Source: Sphingomonas pokkalii
GTDB lineage: Bacteria > Pseudomonadota > Alphaproteobacteria > Sphingomonadales > Sphingomonadaceae
DNA: 64,000 nt
Reading direction: 5' to 3'
NCBI RefSeq assembly: GCF_003096275.1
Contig: NZ_QENQ01000001.1
Coordinates: forward strand, 124,001 to 188,000
Shown here piece after piece: positions 26,228 to 35,013 of the stretch. Below the pieces are notes generated by a model. The model searched no databases and had not been told where the DNA came from. It was given only the letters and a program-made list of their open reading frames with translations. The position numbers and the translations under genes are program-made. Within the stretch, counting starts at the first letter, position 1, and each line of letters opens with the position of its first letter.

Positions 26228-27834
26228 CCGAACCGCTGTGGTGGCAGACCGGCGTGATCTATCAGGTCTATCCGCGCTCGTTTGCCGATGCGAACGGCGA
26301 CGGGATCGGCGATCTGGCGGGCATCACCGCACGGCTCGACTATCTGGTGGATCTCGGCGTCGACGCGGTCTGGCTCTCCCCGATCTTCCCATCGCCGATG
26401 GCGGATTTCGGCTATGACGTGGCCGATTATTGCGGGGTCGATCCGCGCTTCGGCACGCTCGCGGACTTCGACCGCTTGCGCGACGCCGCCCACGCGCGCG
26501 GCCTCAAGCTGCTGCTCGATTTCGTGCCCAACCACAGCTCGAGCGAGCATCCCTGGTTCCTGGAGAGCCGGTCGTCACGCACGAACCCCAAGCGCGACTG
26601 GTATATCTGGCGCGATCCCGCGCCCGATGGCGGCCCACCCAACAACTGGCAAAGCTATTTCGGCGGCAGCGCGTGGGAATGGGACGCGGCGACCGGCCAA
26701 TATTATCTCCACCAGTTCCTGAAGGAACAGCCCGAGCTCAACTGGCGCAACCCGGAGCTGCGCGCGGCGATGCTCGATGCCATGCGCTTCTGGTTCGATC
26801 GCGGGGTCGACGGCTTCCGCATCGACGTCCTGTGGCTGGCGATCAAGCACCCCGACTTCCCCGACAACCCCGCCAATCCGGACTGGCGCGTGGGGATGCA
26901 GGACATCGAGCGGCTGCTGCCCGCCCATTCGGCCGACCAGCCCGAGATGATGGGAATCATCGCCGCGATGCGCGAGGTGGCGGACGCCTATCCCGAGCGC
27001 GTGCTGATCGGCGAGATCTACCTGCCGATCCCGCGCCTCGTCGCCTATTATGGCGAGGGCGGCAATGGCGTGCACCTGCCCTTCAACTTCCATCTGCTCG
27101 ATGCGCGCTGGGACGCCGGGGCGCTGGCGCAGCTGATCGCCGACTATGAAGGCGCGCTGCCCGCCGATGGCTGGCCCAACTGGGTGCTCGGCAACCACGA
27201 CAAGCCGCGCGTGGCCTCGCGGGTGGGGCCGGCGCAGGCGGCGGTTGCGATGCTGCTGCTGCTCACCCTGCGCGGCACCCCGACATTGTACCAGGGGGAC
27301 GAGCTGGGCATGCCCAACGTCGCCATCCCGCCCGAGCGGGTGCAGGACCCGCAGGCGCTGCGCGAGCCCGATACCGCCTTCAACCGCGACGAGGTCCGGA
27401 CGCCGATGCCGTGGGATGCCAGCGCGCATGCCGGGTTCAGCACGGTCGAGCCCTGGTTGCCGCTCAACCCGGACTGGGCCGAGCGCAACGTGATGGTGCA
27501 GCGGGACGACGCAGGCTCGATGCTCACCTTCACCCGCGCGCTGCTCGCGCTGCGACGGGCGCATCGGGCACTATCCGTGGGGAGCTGGCACGCCGTGTCG
27601 AGCGACGGTGCGGTGCTTGCCTATGAACGGCGGCATAGCGAGGAGCGGGTGCTGGTGGCGCTGAACCTGTCGAATGCGGCGCAGACGCTGGTGTTGCCGG
27701 CATGGGCGGAAACGTTGACGCCCGCGCTCACCACGCCCCCTACCCGTCATCCCCGCCTTCGCGGGGATGACGGCGGGATTGCGGATGGCGCTGTCCTCTC
27801 CCTCGCCCCGAACCAAGGCATTTTGCTCGCATGA
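26224..27834 (+). CDS. GH13 alpha-glucosidase (oligo-1,6-glucosidase/maltase type)
   Basis: This 536-residue protein has the GH13 catalytic (beta/alpha)8 barrel. The N-terminus WWQTGVIYQVYPRSFADANGDGIGDLAGI and GLKLLLDFVPNHSSSEHPWF are typical. The nucleophile is D201 (DGFRIDVLW), the acid/base E264 (LIGEIY) and the third carboxylate D326 (GNHDKPR). It should hydrolyse alpha-glucosidic bonds of short oligosaccharides in the cytoplasm, since no signal peptide is seen. A short C-terminal beta domain follows. Residues of about 507-517 (RHPRLRGDDGG) are encoded by a REP-like palindrome and look like a late insertion. It lies between the GH130 and GT4 genes, in one operon. Confidence 0.92.
   Translation: MTEPLWWQTGVIYQVYPRSFADANGDGIGDLAGITARLDYLVDLGVDAVWLSPIFPSPMADFGYDVADYCGVDPRFGTLADFDRLRDAAHARGLKLLLDFVPNHSSSEHPWFLESRSSRTNPKRDWYIWRDPAPDGGPPNNWQSYFGGSAWEWDAATGQYYLHQFLKEQPELNWRNPELRAAMLDAMRFWFDRGVDGFRIDVLWLAIKHPDFPDNPANPDWRVGMQDIERLLPAHSADQPEMMGIIAAMREVADAYPERVLIGEIYLPIPRLVAYYGEGGNGVHLPFNFHLLDARWDAGALAQLIADYEGALPADGWPNWVLGNHDKPRVASRVGPAQAAVAMLLLLTLRGTPTLYQGDELGMPNVAIPPERVQDPQALREPDTAFNRDEVRTPMPWDASAHAGFSTVEPWLPLNPDWAERNVMVQRDDAGSMLTFTRALLALRRAHRALSVGSWHAVSSDGAVLAYERRHSEERVLVALNLSNAAQTLVLPAWAETLTPALTTPPTRHPRLRGDDGGIADGAVLSLAPNQGILLA
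27744..27773. repeat. REP-like palindrome inside the 3' end of the GH13 gene
   Basis: A 13-bp perfect stem (CCGTCATCCCCGC / GCGGGGATGACGG) with a four-base loop lies within the coding frame of the alpha-glucosidase and encodes RHPRLRGDDG. It shares GTCATCCCCGC with the element at 20408-20501. Confidence 0.8.
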
Positions 27835-27843
27835 CCACCCCGT

Positions 27844-27925
27844 CCGTGCCCCTGCGAAAGCAGGGGCCCAGTGCCACACGCGATTCGCTCTCCAACCCTG
27901 GGCCCCTGCTTTCGCAGGGGCACGG
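27844..27925. repeat. REP-like inverted repeat pair, 27-bp perfect arms
   Basis: Bases 27844-27870 and 27899-27925 are exact inverted copies separated by 28 bases. Each arm holds an internal dyad (CCCCTGC-gaaa-GCAGGGG). It fills most of the 112-base gap between the GH13 and GT4 genes and is a different sequence family from the palindrome 70 bases upstream. Confidence 0.85.
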
Positions 27926-27946
27926 CACCGCTTCGGGCATAGCCGT

Positions 27947-28954
27947 ATGAAGATCGCCATGCTCGCGCCGATCGCCTGGCGCACCCCGCCGCGACATTAT
28001 GGCCCGTGGGAGCTGGTAACGAGCCTGCTCACCGAGGCGCTGGTCGCCAGGGGCGTGGACGTCACCCTGTTCGCCACGCAGGATTCGGTCACCACCGCCC
28101 GCCTCGCCGGGGTGGTGCCGCGCGGCTATGAAGAGGATCCGGCGATCGACGCGAAAGTATGGGAGTTCGCCCATCTCTCGCACCTGTTCGCCCGCGCCGC
28201 CGAGTTCGACCTGATCCACAACCAGGCCGATTTCCCTGCCCACGCCTTCGCGCCGCTGGTCGACACGCCGATGGTCACGACGATCCACGGCTTTTCGTCC
28301 GAGCGGATCCTGCCGATGTACCAGCCCTTTCAGGACCGGGTGCACTATGTCGCGATCTCCGATGCCGATCGGCACCCGGCGCTGCGCTATGCCGCGACGA
28401 TCCACCACGGCATCCCGCTGGACGACTTCACCTTCGACGCGACCGGGAGCGACGACCTGCTGTTCTTCGGCCGGATGCATCCGGACAAGGGCGCGGCCGA
28501 GGCGATCGCGGTTGCACAGGCCACCGGCCGCCGCCTGAACCTGTACGGTATCATTCAGGATCACGGCTATTTCGAGCGCGCGGTGCAGCCGCACCTCGAC
28601 GACCGCATCGTCTATCACGGCCCGGTCGGCGGCGAGGCGCGCATCCGGGCGCTGGGCAGCGCCCGCGCGCTACTCCACCTGATCCACTTCGACGAACCCT
28701 TCGGCCTGTCGGTGATCGAGGCCATGGCCTGCGGCACCCCCGTGATCGCCATCCGTCGCGGATCGATGCCCGAGCTCATCGACGACGGCACAACGGGTCT
28801 GCTGCTCTCCTCGGCGGAGGAAGCGGTGGTGGCGGTGGATCGCGCCGCAGCGATCGATCGCGCCGCCTGCCGCGCCGCCGTCGAAGCCCGCTTTTCGGTC
28901 GAGGCGATGGCGGATCGGTATATCGCCCTGTACCGCCGCATCCTTGACGGCTGA
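27947..28954 (+). CDS. Glycosyltransferase family 4 protein
   Basis: This 335-residue GT-B enzyme starts KIAMLAPIAWRTPPRHYGPWELVTSLL, with the substrate loop and glycine position of GT4 enzymes. It continues LIHNQADFPAHAFAPL, VTTIHGF and YVAISDADR. The donor domain has LLFFGRMHPDKGAAEAI and the catalytic/donor motif HFDEPFGLSVIEAMACGTPVIAIRRGSMPELI with the E-x7-E pair. It follows the GH130 and GH13 genes in the same direction, though a REP element separates it by 112 bases. The three genes together suggest synthesis and turnover of one oligosaccharide. The donor sugar is unknown. It converges on the LOV kinase gene with 16 bases between stops. Confidence 0.9.
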   Translation: MKIAMLAPIAWRTPPRHYGPWELVTSLLTEALVARGVDVTLFATQDSVTTARLAGVVPRGYEEDPAIDAKVWEFAHLSHLFARAAEFDLIHNQADFPAHAFAPLVDTPMVTTIHGFSSERILPMYQPFQDRVHYVAISDADRHPALRYAATIHHGIPLDDFTFDATGSDDLLFFGRMHPDKGAAEAIAVAQATGRRLNLYGIIQDHGYFERAVQPHLDDRIVYHGPVGGEARIRALGSARALLHLIHFDEPFGLSVIEAMACGTPVIAIRRGSMPELIDDGTTGLLLSSAEEAVVAVDRAAAIDRAACRAAVEARFSVEAMADRYIALYRRILDG

Positions 28955-28970
28955 TCGGCGGGCGGGCGGT

Positions 28971-30680
28971 TCAGGCCTCCACGGCGCCGAACGGATTCCC
29001 CTTACGTCGCGGCTCCGGCGAACGCCGGTCGAGCGCCGAACGGATGCGGTCTGCCAGCTGCTCCCGGCGATAGGGCTTGCCGATAACGTCCAGATTGGTG
29101 CCGCGCGGAATGTCGGCGACAAGATCCTCGTTATAGCCCGTGGTCATCAGCACCGGCGTCTCCGGCTGAAGGGTACGAAACTGCTCGACCAGTTCGAGCC
29201 CGCTCATGCCGCCGGGCATGACGATATCGGTGAACAGAAGGTCGATCGTCTCGGTCTTGATCCGCTCCAGCGCCTCTTCGCCGCTGGCGGCCAGCAGCAC
29301 GCGATAGCCGAGCGCCATGAGCTGTTCCTGTGCGAGCGCACGGACGTCGTCGCTGTCTTCCACCAGCAGGATCGTCTCGCTGCCCCCCGCCACGCCGGCG
29401 CCAGCCTCCAGCTTTGGCGCCAGGGGCGGTGCGACCGTGGCGGCGCTGGTCGCGGTGGGAAACAGCATTCGCACCTCGGTTCCCTCGCCGGCGATGCTGT
29501 CGATTTCCAGCCGACCCAGCGATTGCTGAACGAAGCCGTGCACCATGGCCAGGCCCAGGCCGGTGCCGCGCTCGGCGCCCTTGGTCGTAAAAAAGGGTTC
29601 GATGGCGCGGCGGCGCACTTCCTCCGTCATGCCGGTGCCTTCGTCGCGGATCGTCAGCACCACATAATCGCCTTCGGGCAGCTGGTGCATCGGTGCGTCA
29701 CCGTTGAGCTTCCAAAGCCGCGTCGAAATCGTCACGGTGCCGCCGCGGGGCATCGCATCGCGCGCGTTCAGCAACACGTTGAGGATCGCCATTTCGAGAT
29801 GGGTCGGGTCGATCTGCACCGGGGGCAGCCGGCGCTCGAGCGTCGTGACCAGCCGGATCTGCGCGCCCACCGTGTTGTCGAGCAGATCGCCGAATTCATG
29901 GATCAGCTGGTTGAGCTCTACCCGCCTCGGTTCCAGTCGCGTCTTGCGGGCGAAGGCGAGCAGCTGCCGCGTCAGCTTCGATCCGCGATCGGCGGCACGC
30001 GCCGCGTTGGTCAGCAGTCTCTGGTGCCGTTCGTCCGCCACCTGCGTCGCGACGATGTCGATATTGCCAGAGACGACCTGGAGCAGATTATTGAAATCAT
30101 GTGCAAGGCCGGCGGTCAGCTGGCCGATCGCCTCCATCTTCTGCGCCTGGCGGAATGCCTGCTCCGAGGCGCGGCGCCGCGTCACGTCCAACTGGCTGGC
30201 GAAGAAGTAAAGCAGTTCACCATCCGCATCGAGAACCGGAGCGACGAACACCGCGTTCCAGAAGGGGGATCCGTCGCGCCGATAGTTGATCAGTTCCAGC
30301 GCAATGGCTTCTCGTTGCCGGATCGCCTCGCGCAGTTCGGCGACCGCGTCTCGATCGGTCTCCGCGCCCTGCAGGAACCGGCAGTTGCGACCGAGGATTT
30401 CGCTTTCCTCATATCCGGTAAGGTCGAGAAACGCCTTGTTCGCGAAGACGATCGGGTTATCGCTCTGCCTCGGATCGGTGATGATCATTGGCATCCGCGT
30501 CATTTGCAGCGCAGCGAAGAAGATCGTGCCGCGATCGCCCAGGCCCGGCACCATCACCGTCGACCGCTTCCAGTGATGCGTCGGGTTGGCGCCGGTCGGG
30601 CTGTAGGAGGTGCCGTCCTTCAGGTCGGTGCCCGCAGGCACCCCGGTCGCTGCCGGCTTTTCCACCTCGTCACTTCCCAC
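28971..30680 (-). CDS. LOV-domain hybrid histidine kinase (blue-light sensor)
   Basis: This 569-residue protein has a PAS domain of the LOV type: TGYEESEILGRNCRFLQGAETD carries the GxNCRFLQ motif, with the flavin-adduct cysteine at about residue 100 and NYRRDGSPFWNAV in the following strands. A HisKA domain follows (AGLAHDFNNLLQ, phospho-His near residue 194). Then comes the HATPase domain (LNARDAMPRGG, DEGTGM, GTGLGLAMVHGFV) and a C-terminal receiver with phospho-acceptor D485 (FTDIVMPGG). It should bind FMN and change kinase activity in blue light. I chose GTG 30680, which follows AGGAAG; TTG 30725 is the longest option. No output regulator is adjacent. Confidence 0.9.
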   Translation of the reverse strand: MGSDEVEKPAATGVPAGTDLKDGTSYSPTGANPTHHWKRSTVMVPGLGDRGTIFFAALQMTRMPMIITDPRQSDNPIVFANKAFLDLTGYEESEILGRNCRFLQGAETDRDAVAELREAIRQREAIALELINYRRDGSPFWNAVFVAPVLDADGELLYFFASQLDVTRRRASEQAFRQAQKMEAIGQLTAGLAHDFNNLLQVVSGNIDIVATQVADERHQRLLTNAARAADRGSKLTRQLLAFARKTRLEPRRVELNQLIHEFGDLLDNTVGAQIRLVTTLERRLPPVQIDPTHLEMAILNVLLNARDAMPRGGTVTISTRLWKLNGDAPMHQLPEGDYVVLTIRDEGTGMTEEVRRRAIEPFFTTKGAERGTGLGLAMVHGFVQQSLGRLEIDSIAGEGTEVRMLFPTATSAATVAPPLAPKLEAGAGVAGGSETILLVEDSDDVRALAQEQLMALGYRVLLAASGEEALERIKTETIDLLFTDIVMPGGMSGLELVEQFRTLQPETPVLMTTGYNEDLVADIPRGTNLDVIGKPYRREQLADRIRSALDRRSPEPRRKGNPFGAVEA

Positions 30681-30770
30681 GCGCTTCCTCACGATCACGA
30701 TCGCATCGGGCAGGATAATGCACAAGCCGCTGTTTCGGTTGCGAACCTTTGCATAGGTTCGAAAAAAGCG

Positions 30771-31445
30771 TCACCCGCGCCAGTGCAGCAGGGGCCATCC
30801 CCGCACCGCCGCGAGTCGCGCCAGCGGTCCATGGGCATTGACGGCGAAGGCCTCGTCGGCCCAGGCGAGCAGCGGCGCATCGGAGACATGGTCCGAATAG
30901 GCACGGACATGGCAGTCGGCACGGTTCAGCCCTGCCGCCGCCAACCAATTTTCAATCATGTGGAGCTTTACGGGGCCGTAACAGTTCTCGCCCTCGAGAT
31001 CGGAGAGAATATGCCCGCGCCCATCCCGCTTCGCATTGGTGGCGATCACATCGTCGAAGCCCAGCCGCCTGCCGATCGCCTCTGCATAATAGCGGTGGGA
31101 CGCGGTTGCCATCACCAGCCGGTATCCGGCGGCGCGATCCGCGGCAATCTGGTCCTGGGCGCCACGCAGCACGCCTTCGCGCATCTCCAGCTCGGCAAAG
31201 GCTTCGGCAACCGCCGCCAGCTCCGCCGGCGGCAGCGCCCGGCCCAGCATCAGCCGATGGGAGAGCCGCTTCAGCGCGGCGCGATCCATGCGCCGCAGCA
31301 GATAGGCGACGCCGCCCAGGCCGGCGATCGGCAGCAAGGCCAGCCGCCACGGCGCACGGGCCCGCGCAACGTGGAGCAGAAACCGCGTCCAAGTCGGCTT
31401 CGCGGTGATCGTCTTGTCCATGTCGTAGATTGCGAGGCGTTCCAT
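30771..31445 (-). CDS. HAD-IB family phosphatase (SerB-like)
   Basis: This 224-residue protein begins MERLAIYDMDKTIT, the DxDxT motif of the haloacid dehalogenase superfamily (nucleophile D8). A helical cap follows with VAYLLRRMDRAALKRLSHRL. Motif II is in LVMATASHRYYAEAIGRRLG and the late motif is YSDHVSDAPLLAWADEAFAVN. This is the HAD-IB subfamily, which contains phosphoserine phosphatase-like and lipid-phosphate phosphatases; the substrate is unknown. A predicted membrane-proximal stretch (APWRLALLPIAGLGGVAYLL) suggests contact with the membrane. It is divergent from the Mla operon, sharing a 61-base promoter gap. Confidence 0.85.
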   Translation of the reverse strand: MERLAIYDMDKTITAKPTWTRFLLHVARARAPWRLALLPIAGLGGVAYLLRRMDRAALKRLSHRLMLGRALPPAELAAVAEAFAELEMREGVLRGAQDQIAADRAAGYRLVMATASHRYYAEAIGRRLGFDDVIATNAKRDGRGHILSDLEGENCYGPVKLHMIENWLAAAGLNRADCHVRAYSDHVSDAPLLAWADEAFAVNAHGPLARLAAVRGWPLLHWRG

Positions 31446-31506
31446 TGCGCTCTCTAGCCACGGGAAAACTTGCTGTTCCAGCAGGAATCGCGGAAAGGGT
31501 GATTCG

Positions 31507-32616
31507 ATGAGGGCAGCAGCCGATTTCGAACGGACCGACGCAAACGGGGAAGCGGTGCTCCGCTTCTCCGGTGATCTGTCGCTCGCCTTTCTGGGCGACC
31601 TTCCGAATAGGCTGGAAGCCATCGACGGTGCGGTGACGCGCCTCGATCTCAGCGCCGTAGGCCGGATGGATACGGTTGGCGCCTGGGTGATCCACCGCTT
31701 TGCGCGCGATCGCGGCGCGACGATCGACGGGCTGGATGCCGACGAACAGCACCTGCTCGACCAGGTGGTCGCCGCCGAACATCCGATCCAGCTCCCGCCG
31801 CCGTCGCCAGGGTCGTTTACCCGTGCGCTCAACGAAATCGGCGCTGCGGTCGTGAATTCGGGCAAGACGCTGTATGGCCTGCTCGGCTTCATGGGCGCGA
31901 CCGTGATCGCGCTGTGGAACGTCATCACCCATCCGCGTCGCTTCCGCTTCAACGCGACGGTACAGCGCTTCGAGGTTGTCGGCGTCGGCGCGCTCGGCAT
32001 CATCGGGCTGATGAGCTTCCTGATCGGCATCGTCATTGCCCAGCAGGGATCGGTGCAGTTGCGCCAGTTCGGTGCGGAAATCTACACGATCAATCTCCTC
32101 GGCCGCATCACCTTGCGCGAACTTGGCATCCTGATGACCGCGATCATGATCGCAGGTCGATCCGGTTCCGCCTTCGCCGCGCAGATCGGCACGATGAAGC
32201 TGACCGAGGAAATCGATGCGATGCGCACGATCGGCGTATCGCCGATGGAGGCGCTGGTGCTCCCCCGCACGCTGGCGGTGGTGTTCATGCTGCCGCTGCT
32301 CGGCTTCTATTCCTCGATCATCTCGATCATCGGCGGCGGCCTGCTCTGCTGGGTCAGCCTCGATATCCCGCCCGTCACCTTCATCCAGCGCATCCGCGAA
32401 GTGGTGCCGCTCACCGATCTCTGGGTCGGGCTGGTCAAGGCGCCGGTGTTCGGCGCGATCATCGCCCTGGCGGGTTGCTTCCACGGGATGCAGGTGGAAG
32501 GCGATGCCGAGCAGGTCGGCCAGCGCACGACGACGGCGGTGGTGCAGGCGATCTTCCTGGTGATCGTGCTCGACGCCTTCTTCGCCGTGTTCTTCAGCGA
32601 GATCGGCTGGATATGA
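31507..32616 (+). CDS. mlaE: MlaE family lipid transport permease with N-terminal STAS domain
   Basis: This 369-residue protein joins a STAS-like domain (residues 1-95: VLRFSGDLSLAFLGDLP, RLDLSAVGRMDTVGAWVIHRF) to the MlaE permease. The permease part has VVGVGALGIIGLMSFLIGIVIAQQG, GRITLRELGILMTAIMIAGRSGSAFAAQIGTMKLTEEIDAMRTIG, the MlaE signature, and further helices to the C-terminus. It forms the inner-membrane core of a phospholipid transport complex with the ATPase and MCE protein encoded next. In E. coli the STAS protein MlaB is separate; the fusion is the form found in many alphaproteobacteria. The stop overlaps mlaF by four bases. Confidence 0.94.
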   Translation: MRAAADFERTDANGEAVLRFSGDLSLAFLGDLPNRLEAIDGAVTRLDLSAVGRMDTVGAWVIHRFARDRGATIDGLDADEQHLLDQVVAAEHPIQLPPPSPGSFTRALNEIGAAVVNSGKTLYGLLGFMGATVIALWNVITHPRRFRFNATVQRFEVVGVGALGIIGLMSFLIGIVIAQQGSVQLRQFGAEIYTINLLGRITLRELGILMTAIMIAGRSGSAFAAQIGTMKLTEEIDAMRTIGVSPMEALVLPRTLAVVFMLPLLGFYSSIISIIGGGLLCWVSLDIPPVTFIQRIREVVPLTDLWVGLVKAPVFGAIIALAGCFHGMQVEGDAEQVGQRTTTAVVQAIFLVIVLDAFFAVFFSEIGWI

Positions 32617-33428
32617 ACCAATCCTCTGACGAACAGGAAATCCTGATCCGCGTGCGCGGCCTGCGCAACGGATTCGGCGAGCAGATCGTCCACGACAATC
32701 TCGATCTCGACGTGCGCCGTGGCGAAATCCTGGGCGTGGTCGGTGGTTCGGGCACCGGCAAGTCGGTGCTGATGCGTTCGATCATCGGCCTGCAGCCCCC
32801 GCTGGACGGCACCGTGGAAGTGTTCGGCGAGAATTCGCTGGGCCGCGAGGAAACCGATGCCGTGGCGATGCGCAAGCGCTGGGGCGTGCTGTTCCAGGGC
32901 GGGGCGCTGTTTTCCACGCTCACCGTTTCCGAGAATGTGCAGGTCCCGCTCAAGGAATTCTATCCCGGGCTCGATCAGGCGCTGCTGGAGGAAATCGCCG
33001 CCTACAAGGTGGTGATGACCGGCCTCCCTCCCGAGGCTGCGCCAAAATATCCTGCCGAGCTTTCGGGCGGCATGAAGAAGCGCGCCGGCCTTGCCCGCGC
33101 GCTGGCGCTCGATCCCGATCTGTTGTTCCTCGACGAACCGACGGCCGGGCTCGATCCGATCGGCGCTGCGGCGTTCGACGAACTCACCGCCTCGCTCCAG
33201 AAGACGCTCGGCCTCACGGTGTTCCTGATCACCCATGATCTGGATACGCTCTATGCCATTTGCGATCGCGTGGCGGTGCTGGCGGACAAGCGCGTGATCG
33301 CGGTCGGCACCATTGATGAGCTGCTGGCGTTGGACCACCCGTGGATCCAGGAATATTTCAACGGACCGCGCGGGCGCGCCGCGGTCGCGGGCCCGAACCG
33401 GCGCGTGCATGAGGATAAGAGGGGCTGA
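32613..33428 (+). CDS. mlaF: MlaF-type ABC transporter ATP-binding protein
   Basis: This 271-residue ATPase has Walker A GGSGTGKSV (about residues 45-53), a Q-loop LFQGGALFSTLTVSENV, signature LSGGMKKRAGLARAL, Walker B DLLFLDEPTAGLDP and a switch His in LITHDLDTL. The LSGGM form of the signature is typical of MlaF. It energises lipid movement across the periplasm together with the MlaE permease and MCE-domain MlaD. A C-terminal tail of about 25 residues (NGPRGRAAV...) extends past the ATPase fold. It overlaps both neighbours: by four bases with mlaE and by one base with mlaD. Confidence 0.95.
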   Translation: MNQSSDEQEILIRVRGLRNGFGEQIVHDNLDLDVRRGEILGVVGGSGTGKSVLMRSIIGLQPPLDGTVEVFGENSLGREETDAVAMRKRWGVLFQGGALFSTLTVSENVQVPLKEFYPGLDQALLEEIAAYKVVMTGLPPEAAPKYPAELSGGMKKRAGLARALALDPDLLFLDEPTAGLDPIGAAAFDELTASLQKTLGLTVFLITHDLDTLYAICDRVAVLADKRVIAVGTIDELLALDHPWIQEYFNGPRGRAAVAGPNRRVHEDKRG

Positions 33429-34393
33429 TGGAAACGCGTTCGAATCATGTGCTGGTCGGCGCGGTGGTGCTGATCCTGCTCGCGGTGCTCGCGCTGTTCA
33501 TCGTCTGGCTGTCGCGGCTGGGCGGCGGCGACGAGCGCCAGTACGACATCTTCTTCAAACAGTCCGTCGACGGCCTGAGCCCCGGCTCGTCGGTCAGCTT
33601 CTCGGGCGTGCCCGCCGGACAGGTGAAGGAAATCCAGTTCTGGCGGCCCGATCCCAGCCTGGTGCGCGTGCGCATCAGCGTGCGGCCGGACGTGCCGATC
33701 CTGGAAGGCACCAACGCCACCATCCAGGGCAGCTTCACCGGCCCCAGCACCGTGCAGCTGGACGGGGCAGTGAAGGGCCAGCCGCCGATCGAATGCCCGA
33801 AGGACAATCCCCTCGCCGCCTGCCCGCTGGGCGTGCCGGTGATTCCGACCAAGCAGGGCGGCCTGGGCGCGCTGCTCAGCTCGGCGCCGAAGCTTCTCGA
33901 ACGCCTTACCACGCTCACCGAACGCGTCTCCGACCTGCTCGATGCGAAGAACCAGGCCTCGATCTCTGGCATTCTCGCGAACACCAATAGGTTGACCAAG
34001 TCGCTTGCCGATCGCGGTCCCGAAATCGCCGCGACACTGGCGGAAACCCGCGTCGCCATCCAGCAGGCGGGCATGGCCGCGCAGCAGATCGGCCAGCTCG
34101 CCGAGACGACCAACGGGATGATGGCAAGCGACATCAAGCCGACCATCGCCAATCTGAATGCGACGATCACCGCGGCACGCAAGAGCGTCGAGACGCTGGA
34201 TGCAACGATCGGCGATGCGCGGCCCGGCATCCAGACTTTTTCGAACAAGACGATGCCCGAGGTCGGCCAGCTCGTGCAGGATCTGCGCGAAATGTCGATC
34301 GCGCTCACCAATGTCGCGCACCGGCTGGATCAGGGGGGAGCTTCCAGCCTGATCTCCGCGCCTGCGCTGCCCACCTATAAGCCGAAGAAGTGA
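33428..34393 (+). CDS. mlaD: MlaD/MCE-domain substrate-binding protein
   Basis: This 321-residue protein has one N-terminal transmembrane helix (HVLVGAVVLILLAVLALFIVWLS). The MCE domain follows (about residues 37-120: YDIFFKQSVDGLSPGSSVSFSGVPAGQVKEIQ and VLEGTNATIQGSFTGPSTVQLDG). After it comes a helical region with repeated heptads (LLERLTTLTERVSDLLDAKNQ; later TIANLNATITAARKSVETLD) that probably forms a channel across the periplasm. A cysteine pair near residues 120-130 (ECPKDNPLAACP) could form a disulfide loop. MCE proteins shuttle lipids between membranes. The gene starts inside the mlaF stop codon. Confidence 0.94.
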   Translation: METRSNHVLVGAVVLILLAVLALFIVWLSRLGGGDERQYDIFFKQSVDGLSPGSSVSFSGVPAGQVKEIQFWRPDPSLVRVRISVRPDVPILEGTNATIQGSFTGPSTVQLDGAVKGQPPIECPKDNPLAACPLGVPVIPTKQGGLGALLSSAPKLLERLTTLTERVSDLLDAKNQASISGILANTNRLTKSLADRGPEIAATLAETRVAIQQAGMAAQQIGQLAETTNGMMASDIKPTIANLNATITAARKSVETLDATIGDARPGIQTFSNKTMPEVGQLVQDLREMSIALTNVAHRLDQGGASSLISAPALPTYKPKK

Positions 34394-34401
34394 GGACCCG
34401 G

Positions 34402-34998
34402 ATGAAGAAGCCTGCCATCGCCGCCGCGCTGCTTGCTGCCGTGCCGCTGTCGGCGTGCATCTCGTTCGGTGCCAAGCCGCCGCCCTCCCTGCTGACGCTG
34501 CAGCCCGCAGCCGCGCTGCCTGCCGGCGCGGTACAGCAGTCCGCGGACGTGAAGGCCGTCGCGATCGCACCGATCAACGCGCCGCAGGAGCTGGCGACGA
34601 CGCGTGTCCCGGTCCATTCGGGGCCGAACGGCACGACGATCGCCTATGTGAAGGAAGCCCAGTGGGTCGAAGGCCCGGCAAGCCTGTTCGGCCGGCTTCT
34701 GGCGGATACGATCGCCGCACGAACGGGGCGGATCGTGTTGAGCCGCCGGCAGTCGCTCACCACGCCCAGCGCGAGCCTGGGCGGCGATCTGCGCGCTTTC
34801 GGCGTCGATGCGGCCCGGATGGAGGCTGTCGTCACCTTCGACGCCGCGATCGGTCGCGAAGGCGCGCAGGGCTTCGAACGCCGCCGCTTCGAGGCGCGGG
34901 TGCCGGTGCAGGCGATCGAAAACGCCAGCATCGGACCGGCGCTCAATCAGGCCGCGAACCAGGTTGCCGCGGAGGTCGCGGACTGGCTCGGCAAATAG
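34402..34998 (+). CDS. ABC-type transport auxiliary lipoprotein (PqiC/LptE-like family)
   Basis: This 198-residue protein has a lipoprotein signal with AVPLSAC lipobox. It continues with PPSLLTLQPAA, AVAIAPINAPQELATTRVPV, WVEGPASLFGRLLADTIA and a C-terminal ENASIGPALNQAANQVAAEVADWLG helix. This is the DUF330/ABC-type transport auxiliary lipoprotein pattern found behind MCE operons, where the protein sits in the outer membrane and completes the lipid path (as PqiC does with PqiB). The start ATG 34402 follows GAGGA. It ends the mlaE-mlaF-mlaD operon with eight bases of spacing. Confidence 0.88.
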   Translation: MKKPAIAAALLAAVPLSACISFGAKPPPSLLTLQPAAALPAGAVQQSADVKAVAIAPINAPQELATTRVPVHSGPNGTTIAYVKEAQWVEGPASLFGRLLADTIAARTGRIVLSRRQSLTTPSASLGGDLRAFGVDAARMEAVVTFDAAIGREGAQGFERRRFEARVPVQAIENASIGPALNQAANQVAAEVADWLGK

Positions 34999-35013
34999 CC
35001 CTGCCCTCCCACG

